Assembly: GCF_001638985.1 (NCBI RefSeq)
Contig: NW_017265139.1
Location: 2,294,001-2,358,000 of the forward strand
DNA from: Phycomyces blakesleeanus NRRL 1555(-)
Taxonomy: Eukaryota > Mucoromycota > Mucoromycetes > Mucorales > Phycomycetaceae
Direction: 5' to 3'
Length of the DNA: 64,000 nucleotides
Part shown: positions 60,101 through 64,000 of the stretch, piece by piece
Layout of the letters: each line of letters begins with the position of its first letter
Numbering within the stretch: position 1 is the first letter of the stretch
Translations under genes and position numbers: made by a program
Notes under the pieces: model-generated
Seen by the model: the letters and a program-made list of their open reading frames with translations, nothing else
Database searches by the model: none
What the model was told of the DNA's origin: nothing

Positions 60101-63100
60101 TCCCTAACAATGGAAGATCTGTTACTTCAGTTGCTCGCTTAGTACGCTCATCGTCCATGTGTGTAATGGCTGCTTCGGACATATCTGTGGGGAACATTTT
60201 TCGCAGATGGCCGGTAGTTATCTTCCGCAACTCTCTCTCAGGCTGCAAATAATAACGCACCAGTTCTGCGTACTCTAGATCCCACTGATTGATCTGTTGG
60301 TATAATATACGTCGCACCCAATTCATTGTAAGTGTATCACTTGCTTCGGTTGTAGCATACACGTTTTGCAATATTTGGAGTACTTGCTTTTTTTCTCCAA
60401 CGCATATGTGCGACATTTCTTGTAATTCAGTTTTGCATGCCTCCAAATTTCGGGGATCAACTAAATCGAATGGGAATGCCTTATTTCGCTCAGCGATGGA
60501 TTGATAAAATTTGTTAATCTTTCCACGCAGAGTCTTTAGTTCAGCCTCTTTAAGGTCAATCTGAACTTGACTAAGCATAAATAGTTTCATTGGCGGGACA
60601 GTAACTTCCAACAAATCAATGGGATTATATTGAAACTGAATAGCTAAATCTTTAGATCCAAAATATCGCACATGGTGACGAGCCATGTCATGTGGGCAAA
60701 TGTCAGCTCGACAGAAGACACCAGTTTGATACAAAAATAGTTCAAGAAACTTTCCGAAAGAGTAGTTCCACGTATTATCAGACATTGGGACCACAGGTGT
60801 TGGTCTTTCACAAAGCTTACAATAACTCCACATGAGTACTGTCTCGGCCATACCAGGAAGTGGACATGGAAATGGCTCAATCATTACATTTATGCGGGCC
60901 TCGCCATGAGCATAGGACCTGAAGTGCTGAGAGGTAGGATGATCGCACATGAATGATGCGCAAGGATTTTTAGCATCCATAAATAGATCCGAAAGATACA
61001 TGCCAAGCGAAACGTCGGATGGATAGCGATAATATTCAAATATGCGTATTTCTGGTTCCTGACATGGCACTGTTGTAATTGTACACACATTCGAATAAAG
61101 CACTACAATATTCTGATGGTAAAACGGACTAATGTAGTCCGGGTTTTCGCCTATATACGCATCCCACGCCCTGGAAAGCTGATTATGCTTGGCAACCAAA
61201 TGTTCTAGCTCTGCGTTTACCACAGTTTTTGCATGCTCTGTAGGCTTTTCGTTTGTCGTTTGTCGTTCGAGAGGATTTCTGGTGGGCGATGCGTTGCTCT
61301 GGCGTCTTGATGTCATTGCTACAGAAAGACGATCCTCGGTTTCCTTCAAGCGTAGGAGTAGATATGGTGGAGGGAACGTGACAAACGGGGAGGCTGATAG
61401 AATTGTATTTCGATAAACATCGAGTAGCTCATCCAGGGACTCTACATGCTCCTCGTCTTCTTCTTTATTATCTTGAGTAGCTAATTCCTCGTCACTCATC
61501 ATGTTTAAAGCAGGAATTGCTTTTATAGATTTGGGACGTGATTGTATAGTTTGATCAACCCCCTTATTCTTAGCAAAAAAATCTCGCAGCACAGATGTCT
61601 CCAGTTTAAGGTTGTTGATCACAAACACCATAAAGTCAATTAGTCGCTTGATGACACCCAGAGTCTTATCAGTTGCTCCTCGCAATACAATAGTACCACC
61701 AAGCTCAGGGTCGCAGTTATCAAATATAAGATATGTCTTTCGCCGGTTTGGAATCCATTCGTGCATCATTGTCCGTATTTCAAACGACCCACAGTTTCCA
61801 AAAGAAAGTCCTGTCTGGAGTTTGTCAACTGATGGTACAACACTAGCTTGCGTACATCTTGCCACTGCCTCGATAACACTATGCTTTACGTTGTGAATTA
61901 CTGGAATCCCTGCTTCGAGCAGAAACTCGAGTGCAATACGAGAAACTGTTGACTTTACTAAAAGTAAGGAAGGTTTGAGAGCAACAATACGCCCAACTAG
62001 TTTGCTTAGGTGTTCTCTTTCTTGAGTAATTACTGGTAAAATAGATAATAGTTGATTTTCCATTTCGACTCGAGAATAATCCAGCGAAAACAACAATATC
62101 AATATTTTTGGATGAGATATTGGTCGTACCATACGCTTGTGAGCGACATTCTTTGAACAGACTACACCTTTTACATAGAAGCTATCACTAGGTATTCCAC
62201 CTGGAATTTTCTTAATTTTAACGTAGTGACGAACATCCATATCATCTCCAGCACGCACATCAGGACGCACATTGTCGGCGACTTTAAGCAATAAAGACAT
62301 TATTGTGTCTTCCCAGATACTCTTAGTCTTTTCGGATAGATCGTCAAGGCTATTTTCTTCCATAAGTTTTTTGAGCAAATTTCGCGCGTGGGATAGTGCG
62401 CCATAACTGAGTTCAACGTTTGGTGGAGCCGATGTGCGTTTGTGACGTATTTGCGTTCGTTTTGGAGAAGAGGTATCATCGGTCAGCAGAAAAGGGTTAG
62501 GCGACCATACTTCGGCTTGATGAGCATCGGTTTTGGGCAGGTTTGTGGTATTTATGTGAATATTTCTCAATCTTGAGTTGCGACGTTGGTGATTCATACT
62601 CTGACGCCTTAAAGGACTATGAGGCAACATGCCTCGTAATTCTTCCGTTCGTTTATCTCGTAACCGGCCATCCCCAACTTCATCGTCACTGTCACCCGAG
62701 ACTCGTACGATTACATCTCCACTGCTGTGCGCCCTTAAAGGCACTCTCGGGGTAAAATGGGCTGATCTACCCCATAGATCATAACCCTGACAATCTTGGT
62801 CGTGCGGCGACAGGTTGTCGATAGCACCACATGCACTTAACTCACTCTCGGCCATTACTGTGCCACCTCCACGGTCCAAGTGTTGCAACATGGGCGATCC
62901 TATTATAGGCTCGAGGGGTGCGGATGCAGACGTGTTAGATCTTGGGCGAGATTTCAGCAAGGATGTTCCGGCATCCAGTAAACGTTTCAACCCTCCATCA
63001 CCAATAGTCTCCGCCTCCGTGAATGATTGGCGTGGGGTTGATAAAGTTATCAGAGGACTCAACGAAGCCTTGGGATCTACAGGTGACTCCCGCGATGGAA

Positions 63101-64000
63101 TCTCGAGTGCTACTGTGGTAGCATCTGCATTTCCATAAAGACTCTGTGGTTGTTTGAGAGCATTTGTAGGTATCTGCATTTGAGGGGCTTCGACTGGAGG
63201 TTTTTGTGATGGTATAACAGGTGTGTAAGTCTCGGTGATACACGGCAATGCAGAACTAGACATATATGCCTGGGTTTCCCCTTGTTGATCCTCAGAATAA
63301 CAGAAGTTACATTGCCGTACTTGACCCTTTTGCTTATACATTTTCCCTGGTACTACATGCGATGCGCATTTTGCACAAAAAATCTGGCCTAGTCGAGATA
63401 AACAAGGCTTGAATTAATACATGATAGACCACCAGACAAACAATGAAATTTAAAAAAAAAATCGTGAAACATAATCGATCTATTTTAAGACTCACCACAA
63501 GTACGACAGTGGTGTCTGCGACGAAGAAGAGTAAATGGTTTACGGCACTTGTAACACTCTTTGCATTGCTCGTCTGGCATCCAGAACTCCTTGTCGCTTT
63601 TCTGTCCCCTGAGTCGGGCTAAGATACGTCCAAGCGAGTTGGAAGTGGAGACCGAAAATGTCGTTATGATCGACTGCGTGTCACTATCCACAGAGCGGGA
63701 TTTGCTGAGAGGAGATCCGAGATAGTCATCGCCAAACGTAATAGTTGTGGAACGGTCATCTTGTGGCAATCGAGAAGATGCGGTGTTTATTGAGTCTTGT
63801 CTGCTTATATAGTTGGCTGTTCCAGGGGTTGAAAAGTTTACTACCACTGAATCTTTAGATGAGGCTGGTGGCGTAGGGGATGTCACGTAAATATGACGCT
63901 GTAGGCTTGATCGAGAGGAAGTTACTGTAGTTGAAGCAAGCCTGTTAGTAGTAGCTGCTGTCCAAAGCTCAGGATCGGTTTTATTAAGGCGGGTTGACGC
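57123..64000 (-). CDS. FAB1: FAB1/PIKfyve phosphatidylinositol-3-phosphate 5-kinase (5' end outside window)
   Basis: Exons 63496-64000 (open at the edge), 58807-63388, 58454-58749, 58212-58382, 58021-58124, 57822-57950, 57662-57752, 57436-57597 and 57123-57361 give 2092 aa so far. Order: a Ser/Thr-rich start; a FYVE zinc finger ([35 protein letters not shown]) that binds PI3P on endosomes, split by intron 1; a CCT/TCP1-like chaperonin domain ([18 protein letters not shown] to [12 protein letters not shown]); a Cys-rich domain; then a C-terminal lipid kinase with [23 protein letters not shown] and the activation loop [16 protein letters not shown]. It makes PI(3,5)P2 on endosome/vacuole membranes. 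Intron 6 (57821-57753) has a GC donor (GCAAGC). The third FYVE motif reads VRQC instead of VRVC. Confidence 0.97.

Overview
The window reads as fungal nuclear DNA, most likely from a Mucoromycota (Mucorales-type) genome. It is AT-rich, with long gene-poor spacers full of TA, CA, GT and A/T tracts. The genes are split by many short introns, mostly 50-190 nt, with GT-AG and some GC-AG borders. The proteins are typical eukaryotic housekeeping products, and a Tc1-type transposon sits between them. I cannot name the species from sequence alone. Gene models were built by hand from splice sites and reading-frame continuity; frame was checked exon by exon.

Layout: TOM20 fused to a SET/MYND region (+, 260-2180); ribosomal protein uL2/RPL8 (+, 3159-3920); a serine-rich orphan (+, 5661-6089); acetolactate synthase regulatory subunit ILV6 (-, 6589-8088); two ESCRT-III genes in tandem, VPS24/CHMP3 (+, 9608-10668) and DID2/CHMP1 (+, 11066-12119); a decayed TnpB/Fanzor-like tail and a large foldback hairpin (12.6-13.8 kb); a 75-aa helix-turn-helix protein (+, 14278-14505); a 4.4 kb empty spacer; an intact Tc1-type transposon (18907-20262). 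Then a GATA factor (-, 21972-23387) and SGF73/ATXN7 of SAGA (-, 23941-25572), followed by a 3.4 kb spacer.

From 29 kb: a P5B-type ATPase with an unusual secreted Cys-rich N-terminus (+, 28965-33703); a GPAT3/4-like acyltransferase (-, 34160-35888); SEC61 gamma/SSS1 (-, 39057-39394); an APC amino-acid transporter (+, 41420-43683); a basic orphan (-, 43940-44572); stalk protein P2 (+, 45745-46169); a FAHD1-type acylpyruvase (+, 46411-47506); an F-box protein (-, 47692-48864); a membrane-anchored DHH exopolyphosphatase (-, 49487-50916); a four-TM membrane protein (-, 53574-54602); a decayed Tc1 copy (about 55.4-57.0 kb); and FAB1/PIKfyve (-, 57123 to beyond 64000, 5' end missing).

There is no operon logic, as expected for a eukaryote. 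Some neighbours share a theme: VPS24, DID2 and FAB1 all act on endosome/vacuole membranes. The points most worth a second look are the TOM20-SET/MYND fusion with an intron whose retention would yield a normal-size Tom20, the Cys-rich P5B ATPase, a set of five GC-AG introns, and the small HTH protein that resembles the DNA-binding domain of a Tc1 transposase.
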